Source: Acholoe squamosa | Taxonomy: Eukaryota > Annelida > Polychaeta > Phyllodocida > Polynoidae | Direction: 5' to 3' | DNA: 64,000 nucleotides | Assembly (NCBI GenBank): GCA_949317995.1 | Contig: OX439037.1 | Coordinates: 22,689,182 to 22,753,181, forward strand | Shown here: one piece after another, positions 12,635 through 25,696 of the stretch | Position numbering within the stretch: position 1 is the stretch's first letter | Layout: the number at the start of each line of letters is the position of its first letter | Notes under the pieces: generated by a model | What the model was told of the DNA's origin: nothing | The model's input: the letters and a program-made list of their open reading frames with translations, nothing else | The model's database searches: none | Program-made: the position numbers and the translations under genes

Positions 12635-14144
12635 GCACTTTGTATACTACTTTTAGTACAAAATGATTCTGAATATTAGAGACGGTTCATTGACATAGAT
12701 TACTATCTCATCGATGACTGTTGGTGTACAATCTTGGGATGAAGCCTGTAATATTTGATAATTTCCTTATGTTTGCTATTTATGGAAATGCATTTGCAGT
12801 GAAACATCAGGGGAATTCACTTAGTGATAATAAGTACTACTCATTGTAGATACCATAAACTTATGTTATAATTAGCATAAATCAAACAAATTATGCCAAA
12901 TTCATGTTGGTAGCAAACAGGCCCGCTGCTTCTGATAATGAATCCAAGATAAACCAGGATCATTAATGAACAAAGAGATCACACCTAATATCCTTATCAT
13001 CACCCAAATACAGTAATCAATCGGTAAAATCAATTTCTCATTGGGATTGTCAACCATTCATCTAAAAAGAACCAAAACAGATAAAACAACTATAGGAAGA
13101 ATAAAGCAGTTTTTTTCTAAGACTTACAGTCAGTGACGTTCTGCTGGTCAACTTTCACACAAACTATTGCCTACTGAAACAAAAATAAACTGCAAAAAAA
13201 TGGCGGAATATTTACCACATAATCACAAGAATTCGGCCTGCAATGTCCTTTTAAAGGCAACAGTCATTTGAACACTATGGATGCCTCTGCGTAAAGTTGT
13301 GGACAGCTTGCTTACTTATATTATATACCCTTTCAAATCATAATATACATTTTGTAGTTACTATTTCCATTAGTAAAAATGACGGTGAAAATGAAATTGT
13401 GGAGACAGGTGTTGTGTTAACCAGCATTTCACTTGGAGAAATGGCAAAATTGATATCAGCAGGGGTGTCTACTTTTTGGTACTTGAAGTAGTGGGGCCCT
13501 GTCTTTTTTTCCTTTTAGTGCCACTAGGGGGCATAGTCTTCCTGCTCTCGTGGAGCGCCGTGAGAGTGCGCGGGACGCTGCGAGAGCTGCAGTCACAAAG
13601 TACACCGTAACTATGACGGACTCCGTGTAAAGGTTGTTGGAGGAACGTTCTGTAGAGATTCAGAAGGAGGCTGTTACCTCCACAACCTGTGACGTTAGAC
13701 CATGACGTAGACGTTAGATCATGACGTGGACGTTAGATCATGACGTCGACCACGGCTTGATTGCGGGACAGGAAGTAGTGAGCATGCTGGGACTTGTGCA
13801 CTTCCTCCGCCTATGTCTCAGACTCATGTGATACCCTGAGTGCCTCCATGTACACTCAGGACGTCACTGCTACTACGTCATAGCACACGTGGTCTTACCG
13901 GATCTACGTCTTGCATTCGTGCAGGGCGGCAGGGGTTGTTGTGTATTAACAATTGTAGCCATTGACTTAGCGACAACACCGGTTACTGTCGATGGCGGTG
14001 ACGGCCGCAGCGGAGGCGAGGCAGACGGTTTTGGGGTCACTTTGCTTCCGGTGACCCTTCTCGCCAACGCTACCAGCCATGCGCGTCGCTGCCGTCATCA
14101 CCACTGGCGGTAGCGGAAGTCGCCGTCCTTGTCGTAGGCTCAAG
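12635..14144 (-). other. Runx: Probable Runx 3' UTR
   Basis: This is the non-coding sequence between the Runx stop and the first AATAAA. The part near the stop (13540-14140) is GC- and CpG-rich like the last exon; the distal part is AT-rich. It includes a three-copy 19-bp tandem repeat. Its end is inferred only from the polyadenylation hexamer. Confidence 0.4.
13691..13747. repeat. Three tandem copies of a 19-bp unit containing TGACGT
   Basis: Copies at 13691-13709, 13710-13728 and 13729-13747 share GACGTTAGAYCATGACGTN, with one internal substitution and a variable last base. Each copy contains TGACGT, the core of a CREB/ATF half-site. If the 3' UTR call is right, the repeat is transcribed in Runx mRNA as its complement. 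Confidence 0.85.
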
Positions 14145-15130
14145 TCAATATGGCCGCCAAACGGAGTCCCCATTGTCATGGTGGTGACTGACCGGAAGTT
14201 GATTAGTTGTCGTCGTCGAGTTGGGGTCGCGGGTGGCGAGGATGCCCAGGTCCTTGCTGGTGTTACCATTAGGGGCGGGGAGGCCGCGCGCGCCGTTGTT
14301 CATGGGGTCGTGCATGGTGGCATCCTCCTGGTGGTGAGGGTGATGCTGGCGGTTCCTGGCGGCGTTAGGGTCGGCGCTCCTCCGGTCTCCACCTGTGGCA
14401 CCGACGCCCCCGGTGACACCCATCAAGTCAAACCTGTTGGTGTCCTGTTGTGTGGTGAGCGTGCCGCTCACATTGATGTTATTATTTCCGCTCACAGACG
14501 GAAACTGCAGCCCCGTGTTACCAGCCTGTTGTCCGACGACGCCGCCGCCGCTGCCGCCCTGGTTTCCGGGATAGAGCTGGGGGTAGAGGAAAGACGAGTG
14601 GAGGCCTGAGGCGGCGGCGGACGGCGACGACGTCAGGTAGGTGGATGTGAGGCTGGTGGGGCTGACTGAGCTGAAGAAGCCGTGCGGCGACATGAGCGGG
14701 TAGCCTGTGCTGTGCGGCGTGGGCATGGATAACGTGGTCAGCGAGCGGCTCTGTTCTAGAATAGCCAGGTTGGAGTTGCTCGACGATTGAAGTGAGAAGG
14801 GCGTCGAGCTGGGCAGCATGTGACGGGCGTCTGTCGGCAGGCGCGGCTCTGGTAGGCGTAGCTCCGAGTAACGCGGCAGCAGATCCAGCCCCATACGTGA
14901 CGGTTCTAGCGGCAGACGCGCGTCCGGGTGAGGCGGCGGTGGGTGGGGTGGTGGGAAGAGGTCGGTGCGTGTGTGGGACTCGGCAGCCAATGCTTGCTCC
15001 ATCTTGACTTCGTTTTTGATGATCTCGGCCTGAGTGACGGGAGACAGTTCCGTGTTGAGCAGCCCCAGGTGGGTGTCTGGCGTCAAACCCGCGTGTTCCG
15101 TGGGAGGGGAGGGATGGGGCCGACACATGG
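14145..15130 (-). CDS. Runx: Runx coding exon 5: C-terminal regulatory region ending in VWRPY
   Basis: Residues 276 (split) to 603. The acceptor TTTGTATTTTGCAG ends at 15131; the stop TGA is at 14147-14145. The last five residues are VWRPY, the Groucho/TLE co-repressor tail found on nearly all Runx proteins, so this is the true C-terminus. Before it lie a GGDRRS stretch resembling the GGDRSPSR segment of RUNX2 and an FLYPQLYPG stretch resembling the vertebrate YLYYG region. At 313-320 two SUMO consensus sites abut (IKNE then VKME, lysines 314 and 318). A proline/histidine-rich run follows near residues 333-350, with Ser/Thr-, Gly- and His-rich low complexity beyond. No clear PPPY motif is present. 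The 328-codon exon (stop included) is the main reason the protein exceeds vertebrate RUNX length. Certain for the family; fine alignment here is loose. Confidence 0.97.
14997..15023 (-). other. Runx: Two abutting SUMO consensus sites in Runx
   Basis: Codons read I-I-K-N-E-V-K-M-E. IKNE and VKME each match the psi-K-x-E SUMOylation consensus, at lysines 314 and 318. The match is seen directly; modification is inferred. Confidence 0.6.
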
Positions 15131-18100
15131 CTGCAAAATACAAAGATAATGTCATGGTTAGTCAAGGTAAATGGAATTAAATGCCTTCCAATTAAAAATG
15201 AATGATGATGGCTATATTCACGTTCAATTAATCTAATTTTCACTTCAAGCAATTGATGTGGTAATACAAACATATATACTATTTTCCTTGAAAAATAAAA
15301 GAAACCCAACTTTTTTCAGATTGATAGATCCCAGGTTTCCAATATATAGATTCCATGACAGACATACATTGTTACATTGTATAGGGTATTGAGTGTCCAT
15401 CTGTCAGCTATCTATGTGCACAGGTGAGGCTGTATACCTGTATTCTACCCTGGTATCGTCAGAGAGGTCACCCACAGGTAGACCACGCAATCATCATTAC
15501 CTTGTACAAGACACAAGGCCATCACCTCACACAATCAGAGGAGACAGAGTGTCAGATGGTAGTGGCTAACAGTAGCATGACACCCCTTTGTCCAATTCTG
15601 CATGACCATACACTTATTTTGTAATTTTTCAAGCATATCACAGTAATCTACATTATTCCAATTTGTTGTGCCTCATTTGATTCCTCATACCAAGGATCAT
15701 TTATACTACTGTCCACATCCCAAATTCGTCTACACATGACAAACAACTGTTTTTCATATTCACGTGGACTTCCTACATAAGTTCCCCCCCAATCGGTTAT
15801 AATTCATTATTTTGACCTCTTCGTGTCCTCATCCGCCATTTCCCCCATGACAATTATCCGCCCCATGTACAGACCGTTATATTGGGACATATGCCGACAA
15901 GGTACTTTTTTCATCATGTGCAGTAGGGGCAGGTTGAGGAGGGGTAGTGGAGGTGAAAGGCAGAGGTTATGGCCGATAAGCAGATGGTGACAGTGAATGC
16001 TGAACAGAGGAGGCTGACACTGGCAGCACCTGCCCCGCGGGGCCCCCACGCCCAGGCCCTTTCACCGCCGGGCCAAATGAGAGCCATTAGCCTAGACAGG
16101 CGGCACTTTATTGCCAAATATTAAATCAATGCCTGCGCGTTATGTGCATGGTGCTGGGGTGTGTGTGCTTCATATCATCAGGAGACAGAGTAAGAGATTG
16201 AAATGTATTTTGGCTGCTCGTTCTCCCAGCCTGGCTTTCCCTGGTTATCAAGGTTTATAGATAACACTGCAGCATGTCATAAGGCTGTACATGTATGTAT
16301 GTCATTTATTATCATGATGCACCAATGCAGCACCGACAAGTAACTCCCCGGTGCTGCATTAGTGAATGTCTTATCCGCTTTTGGAGAGTATCAACATTTT
16401 AGTTTTAGCATGATGCATCAATGGTATTTCATTTACATACATCATGCATCAGGCCACTTTATCTGATCATATTCTTTTGTCTCTCTCTCTCCCTATCTCC
16501 CTACATCCCCCCACGTCCCCCTCCATAGGACCTGTTTACTATCTCCTGCTCCTCCCGTGCTATGTGATTCACCTATTTAGTATTGCACGGTATCCTATAA
16601 CTGTTTTCATAGCCTAGATGACAATACGGAGATTCTAAGAAGGAAAATACACATAGATTGACGTAGGCCTACTTATTGTCCGGGTTAAGGGGAGTGGTCA
16701 TGAGCTAGATTCGCACTCCGAACCTCTGGCAACCAGGAGGTTTCTACAACTATAGTGTTAGGGTCTGACTGTAGGTGGCGGTAGTGTCGATGTATATCAA
16801 CTCAGACTCAGACACATCCTAGAATAGAAGAACCCTGGCGGATCCAGGCACTTTTGTTGTTAACTAGGATTTGGTGTAGGCAGGTTGGGACCAGTTATTT
16901 CTGAATGTGAGCGATAACTTTTTTTTTGTATTATTATATATCAAGGGTTCGTCTCTCATTCCACTTTACCTATCTGGGAAAACTAACTAAATGCATACCT
17001 AACATAGTAACGATTATTGATAATTTAGATAGTTGAAAACCCTACATTTTCTTTCAGTTGCACCCCCCCCCCCATAAACCCTAGGTGCCTTTCTTGTGTC
17101 CCCATCCGTCCCCGTGGGTGCACGTGTCTGGGCCGTGATTCACAGCTCGTGTCAATACAACAGTCTTAGAGAGGAGTCACTCAGTGTTTCTTGGTAATCT
17201 CTGTCTCACCGGAACACAGCCACTTCCTTATACATACAATCATGGCACAGGTACGCAGTGTTATCATTATGAACTTTCTGCAATCTTAGGTGTAGACTTT
17301 CTAAGTTAAAAAAAACTTTGTTAATGGAATTAATAGATATAAGCTGTCAGATGAGCCAACTCAGTATATTGATCTTTCAGATTTTCAAATATGCACGTCT
17401 ACAATGTTAAGTCAGTGTGTGTGGGCATACTAGTACATATATAAGATATGTAGTAGATTTTAAGTGACTACACTCTGGGAGTCCTATACCTTCTGATGGG
17501 ACCACCCTGAGACACATACCAGAGGGTGGTCTGTAACCTACGATCGTCTTTTGTCGATATGCACCTGAGAATTCACAAACCCTGCCCCAGACTCTCAGCC
17601 CCTTTTGATCACTCAATCCTACAGCGATTTAACATACCTGCACTCTGCCCCCTGCCCCGTCCCAGCATAACAAAAGGGACACCAGTAGGCCTGCTATTGT
17701 CTGGGGACAATGCGCCCACAGATCTCCTAACATTCCACAAGTAAACATTTCAACAGGAAAGTGAAATTATGCACTGTGCAAAGCAATGACTTGTCACTGG
17801 GCACTTATTGAGGATGGGACAAAGGCCTGGAGGGAGTGTATGACACTGATGCTAGGAGATAATTATACATTTGAGGTACATCCCCTCTCCCAATTGTTGA
17901 GAAGTAGTGGATTTGAGGATTTTGGAGGGGCTTGTTGGGTGTATACCTAGGCTTTATCTGGTATTGCAGGATGTCCGGTTATCCAAACGTGTTGATAGAA
18001 ATCAGAGAAAGGAAACCAGAGCTTTAATCTCTTGTTTACCTGTCAATATTAAGATATCAAGGGGAAGTGGGGAAGTGGCCTGCTGGCAGGCGCCGAGTGA

Positions 18101-18387
18101 AATAGTTACCTCTCCCATAGCACGAAGGGCTTTGTGTCATTGTATCCTGCGGTTATGCAGGAAATATGATTTTTGTATGATTAGGCTTACAACTCTAACT
18201 ACGTACCCACTTCCTATATGTGAGCCTCCAAATCCTGCTTCCATCCTTTAACCATTCGCCCTTCCTAATTGCTATTGTCCCCTAATGCACTAGAATAGGC
18301 TGAAGCCTCCAAGAATATTTTTTTTGATTTTAGACACATTTCTTAAATTGTAAACTTTAGTTAATGCATTCTTTTTTATCTTCTTAC
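15131..18387 (-). other. Runx: Runx intron 4 (3.26 kb, phase 1)
   Basis: Donor GTAAGA at 18387 and acceptor TTTTGCAG ending at 15131. It contains one degraded copy of the ATGATGCACCAATGCAGC repeat family (about 16310-16450), a C run at about 17067-17080 and otherwise unremarkable sequence. No further Runx-like exon is visible. Confidence 0.85.
16310..16450. repeat. Copy of dispersed ATGATGCACCAATGCAGC repeat family
   Basis: TCATGATGCACCAATGCAGCAC at about 16313 is followed about 10 bp later by the near-complement GGTGCTGCATTAGTG. A second ATGATGCATCAATG / ATCATGCATCA pair follows at about 16410-16450. This double-palindrome layout is shared with copies at 20.6, 38.5 and 51.4 kb. The ends are not clear. 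Confidence 0.5.
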
Positions 18388-18534
18388 CTTGCATATGTAG
18401 ACTTGGTAAGGTGTCGTGTTGTGGAGGAGGCAGTGGGATATGGTGTGTGGTGGGGGTGGGGTGGAGAGGGTATGCAGGTGCTTGGTATGTGTTTCCCCAC
18501 TGTCCTGGTGCTGTGTGGCTACCAAGATGGGCAT
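18388..18534 (-). CDS. Runx: Runx coding exon 4 (147 bp)
   Basis: Encodes residues 227 (split Asp) to 275 plus the first base of 276. The acceptor TTGTATCTTGCAG and donor CAAG|GTAAGA are strong. The residues include APGQWGNTYQ, which aligns with the PPWSYDQSY block encoded by vertebrate RUNX exon 7; the exon is 147 bp here against about 162 bp there. The rest is rich in Pro, His and Thr and belongs to the trans-activation region. Both ends are phase 1, so skipping this exon would keep the frame. Confidence 0.93.
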
Positions 18535-20224
18535 CTGCAAGATACAAATAAAATAAAAAACATCAATGAAGGTATTTTACAAGAGCTATTTATGATTTAC
18601 ATATCACACAGCCCACAACATTAATTGATTTATTTTTCTTTCCAACTTTGGCCAAACTCATGAGAACCGACAATGCATGGATTATATTTCAATATGAAGC
18701 AATGCTATGATAATTGGTCAATTGTGGGTTGATTCATGTATCTACATCACAGAGAGGTGATCCCCCCTGTGTTTATAGCAACAGCATTTGTAGATTGGTT
18801 ATAAACCAATCTCCCTACTGCCCTCTTGACCTGGCCGCCTCTATTGGCAAGTCAATCCTACAGGACCCAAATCAAATAGATACCAACCCCGGCCATGCGG
18901 ACAAGCAAACAAGACGTCAGGCCACTGTCCTGATCCCCAGGGTGACCTTGGCGGCCAAGAGGTCAACCTCAAGGTCATGGGGTGAGCGGCCAGGTCTCTG
19001 ATGGCTCAGGGGTCAGCAGCAGACGACAATTTTCAATAGGAGGGGTCAAACTGAACAGGTGGGCTTCTAAAGCCCGCCATTCACCTGTGGAGGCCGGGGG
19101 CAGGGGGCATGCCCTTCTAGCATGACCTCTAACCCTAGAAGAAGGAGGAGGGCCAGCCATTAAAAGATAACGTCAGCCTCACCTATATTTCACTCGTTCT
19201 GGGCAGGGGGATGGCCAGGGTGTCAACAAGGACTATGTTTAGCCCATGGCATACGTCCTATACCTGGATGACGTGTGCCCATAGATGACGTTTGCTGTCC
19301 CCCCATCACTTGAACACATGTCCCTCAAGGTTCCTGCCGATTTGTGGCAGTGATGTTCAGATGTACTGCTCGTGGATCTACTCACATGCACAGCATTTAG
19401 GGGCTCCAGGGATATCAACTCCACAGGGTCAGCATTATGTATGAATTTCTCCATTCATGTACATGAAGCTTACCAACAAATGTGGCCCTTAGAGGGTTAA
19501 AAGGGCCCGCGGGGGACAGAGCCATACATCGACACCAGATAGATAGCAGTGACCAGACAGAATGGCCTACAGCTTGATGAATAGAACCTGGGCCTCGACT
19601 AGATGTGCCTCTACATTTTGTATACAGACCCCTTAAACTGTATTCACCCCCTGTTGAATTTCCACAGTGAAATTAAATTCCTTTGATCAGGATCGAATGT
19701 CCAAATTGCTGCAGGTATATTATTTTTTACCATCAGAACATATATCATTATCAGTGTTTAGAGGACAGATCCACCTGCAACTGTCTAAATTGTACCCTTA
19801 ATAACATTCTAGTTTACAGCCTGGCCAAAGAAATATATTATAAATTTATAGAAGGGAATAAATTAGATACAGGTCAGGTACAGCAGAGACAAATGGAGAC
19901 CCAAGTGCGATTTAGCACGGCATCACCTCCTCTGCTGCTCGTCCTTTTACGTCCATCCATCACTTCACAGTCTCCTCCAGGGTGGGACACAAGTGGCACA
20001 ATAAGGTACCCTTTTCAGTCCATGATGGCTTAAGCAAGCAGAGATGAAGATCAGATCATCTGGCTTAGTGCCATAGAGGTGTGATTAAGACGTGAGTAAG
20101 GGGATGAGCTCGTGTTGGCATGTTCCCACTGCAGGTTGTACTGAAGCTACCTTCCCCTCAGCATCCACCCTGGAGCTTCTCAATCCTTGAACCACTCCAA
20201 ATCATGTCACAGGACGTCGGGAGG

Positions 20225-20425
20225 GATGGGCAAAGCCATTTAAAGACTGCAGTGTATTGAAAGGTTTATGTTGTTCATGGGTGCAGCCTGGGAGAGTCAC
20301 TTGCCATAGCTGTATTTAATACATGGACTAGGATTGATACAATACCCAAGGGTCAGCATGATGCAGCCATTTAGTATCAGCAAGCAGACAGGCCAGCACT
20401 GCATTGGTGCATCTTGACTACAAAG
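20225..20425. repeat. Degraded copy of the ATGATGCACCAATGCAGC repeat family
   Basis: Begins with CCATTTAAAGACTGCAG, like the CTTTAARGGCTGCA end of other copies, and contains GGGTCAGCATGATGCAGCCA near 20351-20370 and CAGCACTGCATTGGTGCATC near 20395-20414. The ends are approximate. Confidence 0.45.
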
Positions 20426-20637
20426 GTACACGAGCCTAGCCGCATGGATATGAAACTATCAAAATGGTAAAATGCCTCAGGGGTTGCCAGAGGGTAGAAC
20501 ACACGCAATCCGAACAGCATTGTTGCAATCATCTTACATAAAAGATTCAAGATGCTGAGACATGAAACAATCAGTTTTGTTATGTCTCCTCCTGTACCCC
20601 ACCTGCCCCTGGCATCCTTATTGTGCAGTACCTATCC

Positions 20638-20835
20638 ATTTAAAGGCTATACATCATGCCTGTAGGTCCTGGCTCCAGGTTTATGTCCCTGCATCAATGC
20701 AGCACTGACAACTCAGCACTGCATTGATACATCTGGTCAAACCTTCAAGGGAATATGATGCACAAGTGAAGTCCTGCAGGTGCTTGCCAAGACTGCATTC
20801 ATATATTATGGTGAAAAAATGACATTAAAACACTT
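20638..20835. repeat. Copy of the ATGATGCACCAATGCAGC repeat family
   Basis: Starts with TTTAAAGGCTATACATCATGCC, then GCATCAATGCAGCACTGACA followed after a few bases by its near-complement CAGCACTGCATTGATACATC. A CCTTCAAGGGAATATGATGCAC segment parallels the same position in the 38.5-kb copy. Colinearity with that copy supports a single family. Confidence 0.55.
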
Positions 20836-21339
20836 TGTTAGTTTACAAGGGCAACTTAATGGTCTCCTAACGCATAATTAGCCCACGGAAAACATGGCAT
20901 TTGGAGTTTAACGGCCGACAGTGATCTTTTCAGTTGATATCTATTCCTAGCCAAGGCCATTCAGGGGAACATGAATGTAGTTGTTCCTGATGTTATCACC
21001 AATAACCATCCTGGTCAGCAAGTCTAATTGCATCCTTTCTTATCTAGTTCTTATCTGGATGACAATGAAATACAGAAAGATTCACCGTCATTATTGTCTC
21101 TTTTTGCTTTTCCACAAAAGAAATTCTATCAATGGATGAATGGGAAATACTACGAAATTACTACGAGCTGCAAAAAAGGATCTGAACACGAAGAGCACAA
21201 GACACACCCGTGTGTATTTTTTAAGATAATTGTGCTGGTGGGAATTCATTCACGATATTAATAAGTAGAAATCTCAAAGTCATCATATTGAACCCTCTCC
21301 ATGGTAAACTGCTGGCCATATGGTACCCTCTCCTAAAGT

Positions 21340-21394
21340 CACGTGCTAATCACGTGGCGGTCACGTGCTCCGCTGGTACCTAGTTTGACACGTG
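21340..21394. promoter_or_regulatory. Cluster of four CACGTG E-boxes, first three 11 bp apart
   Basis: CACGTG occurs at 21340-21345, 21351-21356, 21362-21367 and 21389-21394. The first three repeat every 11 bp, close to one helical turn, and each is preceded by T (TCACGTG), the form preferred by MITF/TFE factors; MYC/MAX, USF and CLOCK/BMAL also bind CACGTG. Location in Runx intron 3 makes an intronic regulatory element plausible. Function is inferred. Confidence 0.55.
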
Positions 21395-24300
21395 CTTCCA
21401 CACGCCATCGGGTGATCAGCGCTGTTTTGCTGGTACCGCCATGAACCATGCATATTGTGTATTATAGGGGATCATGCTGGTAACCAGCAGCTGACCTTTG
21501 ACCTGATGAGGCTGTGACCTGATGACCTGTACACAGAATCACTTAGGGACAGGGGCTGGCAGAGTGTTTGTCTTGGATGATCCCGGGTGATCCCATATGA
21601 TCCCATATATTTTTCTTTCCCCATTGAAGAATATACCTCGGACGATCAAGCGTAGAGCTTTGAGGTGACATATGGGAACTGAAGGTGTCTGACCTGGGAT
21701 AGTTACACGGCCAGGTCAGACAGGTGGGATGAGGTAGGTACTGGTGGTCACACCAGGTAAGAAGATACTCACCAGGTCATCATCCAGATCCTAAACCTCA
21801 GCCTGACACTAAAAGTCCCACAGGGAATGGTATTCAGGTCTATTTCCATCATAACTTGCCTTGTATGAACAGATGGTGGTCTATCATGACCAGAATGGAC
21901 ATGCTGCCTTCCACTTCTTCCCTCCTCATTATTATTACAATTTTGACGATGCAATAGACTCTGCATATAAATGCAATCTGTGAATGCTTTCTACTCGGCT
22001 ACTTTGGTATTCAAGTATCTGCAGTGATCTGTTACTTTTGTTTATACTAGATGTACTTTCAAATGGATAAAGGGCATATTTCATGCCAATACACACAGAA
22101 TATTTCCTGGTTTACCAGTGCAACATTGAGGGAGAAAACTATGGTTTTATCGGGGGTGTTTTAATTGCCCATGGTGAAGGCATGTTGCCAGTGCTGTCAT
22201 CCAATAACGAGAAGCCTACATGGCGCCATGCCTCATCAGGAGGAAGTCAGTAAGGTACAGAAACACCTGCTGTGGTGGTAGACCAAACTATGTCTTATAT
22301 TTATATTGAGTTAATGGGGTACAGAAACAGAAGTCACATAAGCTGCCAGATAATACTCCAATTACATAGCTTGGTGACAATGACTCAGAGAAAATGTATT
22401 AACTGGAGAGGAACTTTTCACTCTTTCCCAATGCTTTCTTGAGTATATCCATGAAATGGTCAGCATGGGGGGTCAAGTATTGCCTACCCCATCTGCACTG
22501 ATTGCATAGGTCATAAAAACTTCCTTCCCAATTAGAAGGATTGAGTTAATTAATTATTTAATCAGCTGTGCAGGTATCGTTGGCCTTGGCGTGTGAAAAG
22601 AGCATCCAGGTGGGAATCTCAGTGATGGGTTGGCCAACCCATCTCCTGACCACTCATTTACCCACAGTTTAATTGCTAATGTCCACTCCCACCAGTCACG
22701 CATCATGACTGGTGGTCACGGCAAAACTGGCCCTTCTCCCTGTGGAACCTGTATCAATCGCTTATCTTCCATATAGAATTATGAAGAAATGCCCCATGTT
22801 ATCTCATTGAATAAATATAGAACCTATTTCCTGAGACGTGGTCATGCTTGTTTATGGGACTAGGTTCAGGTGGCTCATCACAAAGCTATGTCTCCCCATT
22901 ATATCACCATTCCTACCCTTATAACATGCCCAAAATACCGGTACTGTATGGGAGAGCACCCCTTGAGATAATTCTGGGTTATGCTTTTTATATTCCCACA
23001 GGAAATGTTCCTTGGCAGCAGTTTCCCTGGCAGCATCTTCCACAGAATCCCATAGAAAGAAAGACAGGTGCAACTTGTAGTTCCAAATTAATTGCATTTT
23101 TTAACCCACCTGCTGAAAAGGCAGTTGTGGGAATGGTTCCAATTATTACGAGAGCAGCACCCAATGGTATTTTACCTCTGAAACGCCCACTACCTGTGTT
23201 CATGTATATATTCCTTTTCCATGGTTGCCTGTACCTGGTAACCCTTATTATTATGTATATCAGGCTACTAATGACATATACAAAAAGCTTTCTTTATGTT
23301 CATGACATGGCCATGGGTGCATTTTGATTAACACTTCCTGTCCTACTTTCTCTACGGATTAGCAGATATTTATCCCGCTCTTCCTCTTCTGTGACAGTTT
23401 TAACTGTGCTAAAGGAATGTGAATGATTCACAGGTAGAATACATACCCTGTGAATCAGCACCTTGTTCTGACTAATTACGGATACATGTATATTTGATAT
23501 TCTATTATTCTCACCTCGTGTGGCGGAACTACTTTCAGGAAATGCCATTTCCCGCGGAAGGATCTGTATAAACAGTTGTTGTCCGGCAGGCATGGACCTC
23601 TTGACACACGAACATTTACGCACAATCCATTTTAGTCGATTTGCTTACAGAGCAAGCCTTTCATAGGAGAATAGAAGGTGATGTTTGTGTATTTCAGTTC
23701 TAACTATACTCTCAGATTTGTTTTGTACCTGGATATGTGGAATTTAGCGAGTGGTAGGTACCCAAGGGGGGTTGTTTTCTTTCTCTGGCATGTGTTACCA
23801 TTGGTCAGCCACACTGACCTGTTTAACAGAGGGTTAACTACTACTGACCACTAGAGACTCCTCCCAACCACTGAACTGACCACTAAACATCTACTTCTGT
23901 TATCACTACCCCTCCCTCAGGTATAGGGACAACAATGGGCCAGAGCACTGCCATACTGAGACCGATGATTAAATATGATATGATATCTCATGTTAGGTCT
24001 GATGCAATACACTAAATTTTGTGTATTTCTTTGTATCATCACACACAAAAAAAGAACTTTAAACAGTTTTATCACTTATCTTACAAGTGTAAAATTGTTA
24101 ATCAATGAATTAATAATGGCGGGGAGACTGCATTAAAAACGGATCCACTATCTATATTCCTCATGTGAAGTGCCTCCCACTGCGGAGATCCGTAGTACCC
24201 GCTTAATCTAATGAACTAATTTTATAAATGAAAAGTTGGCTGAGGATACAAGGTGGATAAAGGAGCAAGAGTGTAGGATAGCGTGTCATCTTTATACCCT

Positions 24301-25620
24301 GTCCTATACCCATATCCCTTTCACCTGCATGCGCCACTGGCTCCTATTAAACTGAGATCATTAAATGGGGTGGTTGGGGTAGGTGGGATGAGCTAGGCTT
24401 GGCAGGGAATTTGGAAAAGGTTGTGAGGAGGTTGGGCAAACAAGATAAAGATTGTGGATAGCCAACCACCTTTCTCGTCCAGCCCCTTTCCTTGAGATCC
24501 AAACGGTGATTGAGCGGAGGAAAAGCAGACCCAATGTCTGCTGCCGTAGGGGCCAGTTGGCCCTTGTTCAAAACCAATGATGGAACTCTAAGCCTGCTTT
24601 CCCGTTCTGGCACGAGGGAGGACGGGGCTGGGGATGTGGCAGAAGGGGTGTAGGCTGCCCGACCCAAGAAATTAATTGAATTAAGTGAAGGTGTCTTCGG
24701 CCGAGGTGGATGGTCTGAGATGGGCGGAGATTCATTGAACATTGATGTGCACGCAAACTGGCAGTCAAGCCATGGAGGTGTGTAGGAGAGGCGAGGGGGT
24801 AGACATACACTGACTGACAAAGGGAAAGAGATAGTTGGAAGGTGGGGATGGAAAAAGAGTGATATGACTGCATGATATATTTCTGGTGGCCCTCGGCCAT
24901 TGCAACATGAAAAAACCCCACAAAAAAAACCCACAAAAAGACAAACAAACTGAACGCCCTGATTAGAGACATGCGTATGGTAATTCCCAGGCTCTGTGTC
25001 TATATCAGCAGGTACTACTGAAGACTGCCCTTGGCAAATACATTGTATCTGAGGTTCTGCCACTGAGCCCTTCATCCATATTGGTCCACACAACATAAAA
25101 CCCTGCATATTACCACAGGACCTCTAAGCCCAGGTCACAACATCGTTGCCACTAGGTACAATAGGAGGGCTGCACATGTTCCCATGTTAAAGATGACAGA
25201 TCAACAGTTCACCCTGCATGGCACTTCTCACCCTCTCCATGCAGGTGCCAACAGGGTAGGAGGTAGGCTTTTAGCCCTTCCCATCTCACATGACCTCTTC
25301 TATAACACATGGACACTTAAACACCCACCTCACAGCCATGAAGCTAACAAGGGATGGGGAATGTAACAATTGGTGCTGCTTCCCTCCCCGATTCTATGAG
25401 GACCTTGACAAAATATGGTGGCCCTATTTTGAAGGCATGCATACAGGAGAGCCAAAACTAGTAAATTCCATGCCTTTCCCTTGGTTTTGATTTACAGCCT
25501 CAATATTGAAATTATCTTAGATTTTCTCTAGAGCATTGACGTGTATGACATGCTTGGACAAGGAACAGGAATGTAACAGGTAGTGTATGGTAACGGAGGG
25601 GTGCTACCCAACATAATCAC

Positions 25621-25623
<3 letters not shown>

Positions 25624-25693
<70 letters not shown>
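25624..25693. repeat. (TA)35 microsatellite
   Basis: Seventy uninterrupted bases of TA, flanked by GAC on the left and GTC on the right, so the whole tract is a perfect palindrome that can extrude as a cruciform. Confidence 0.97.

Positions 25694-25696
<3 letters not shown>

Noticed and set aside
22848..23327. 159-codon plus-strand frame
   Set aside because: No known motif, no promoter or splice context; most likely a chance frame.
24347..25108. 253-codon minus-strand frame in Runx intron 3
   Set aside because: No recognisable domain, low-complexity Pro/Ser stretches and no paired acceptor and donor. Runx reads cleanly from exon 3 to exon 4 without it.
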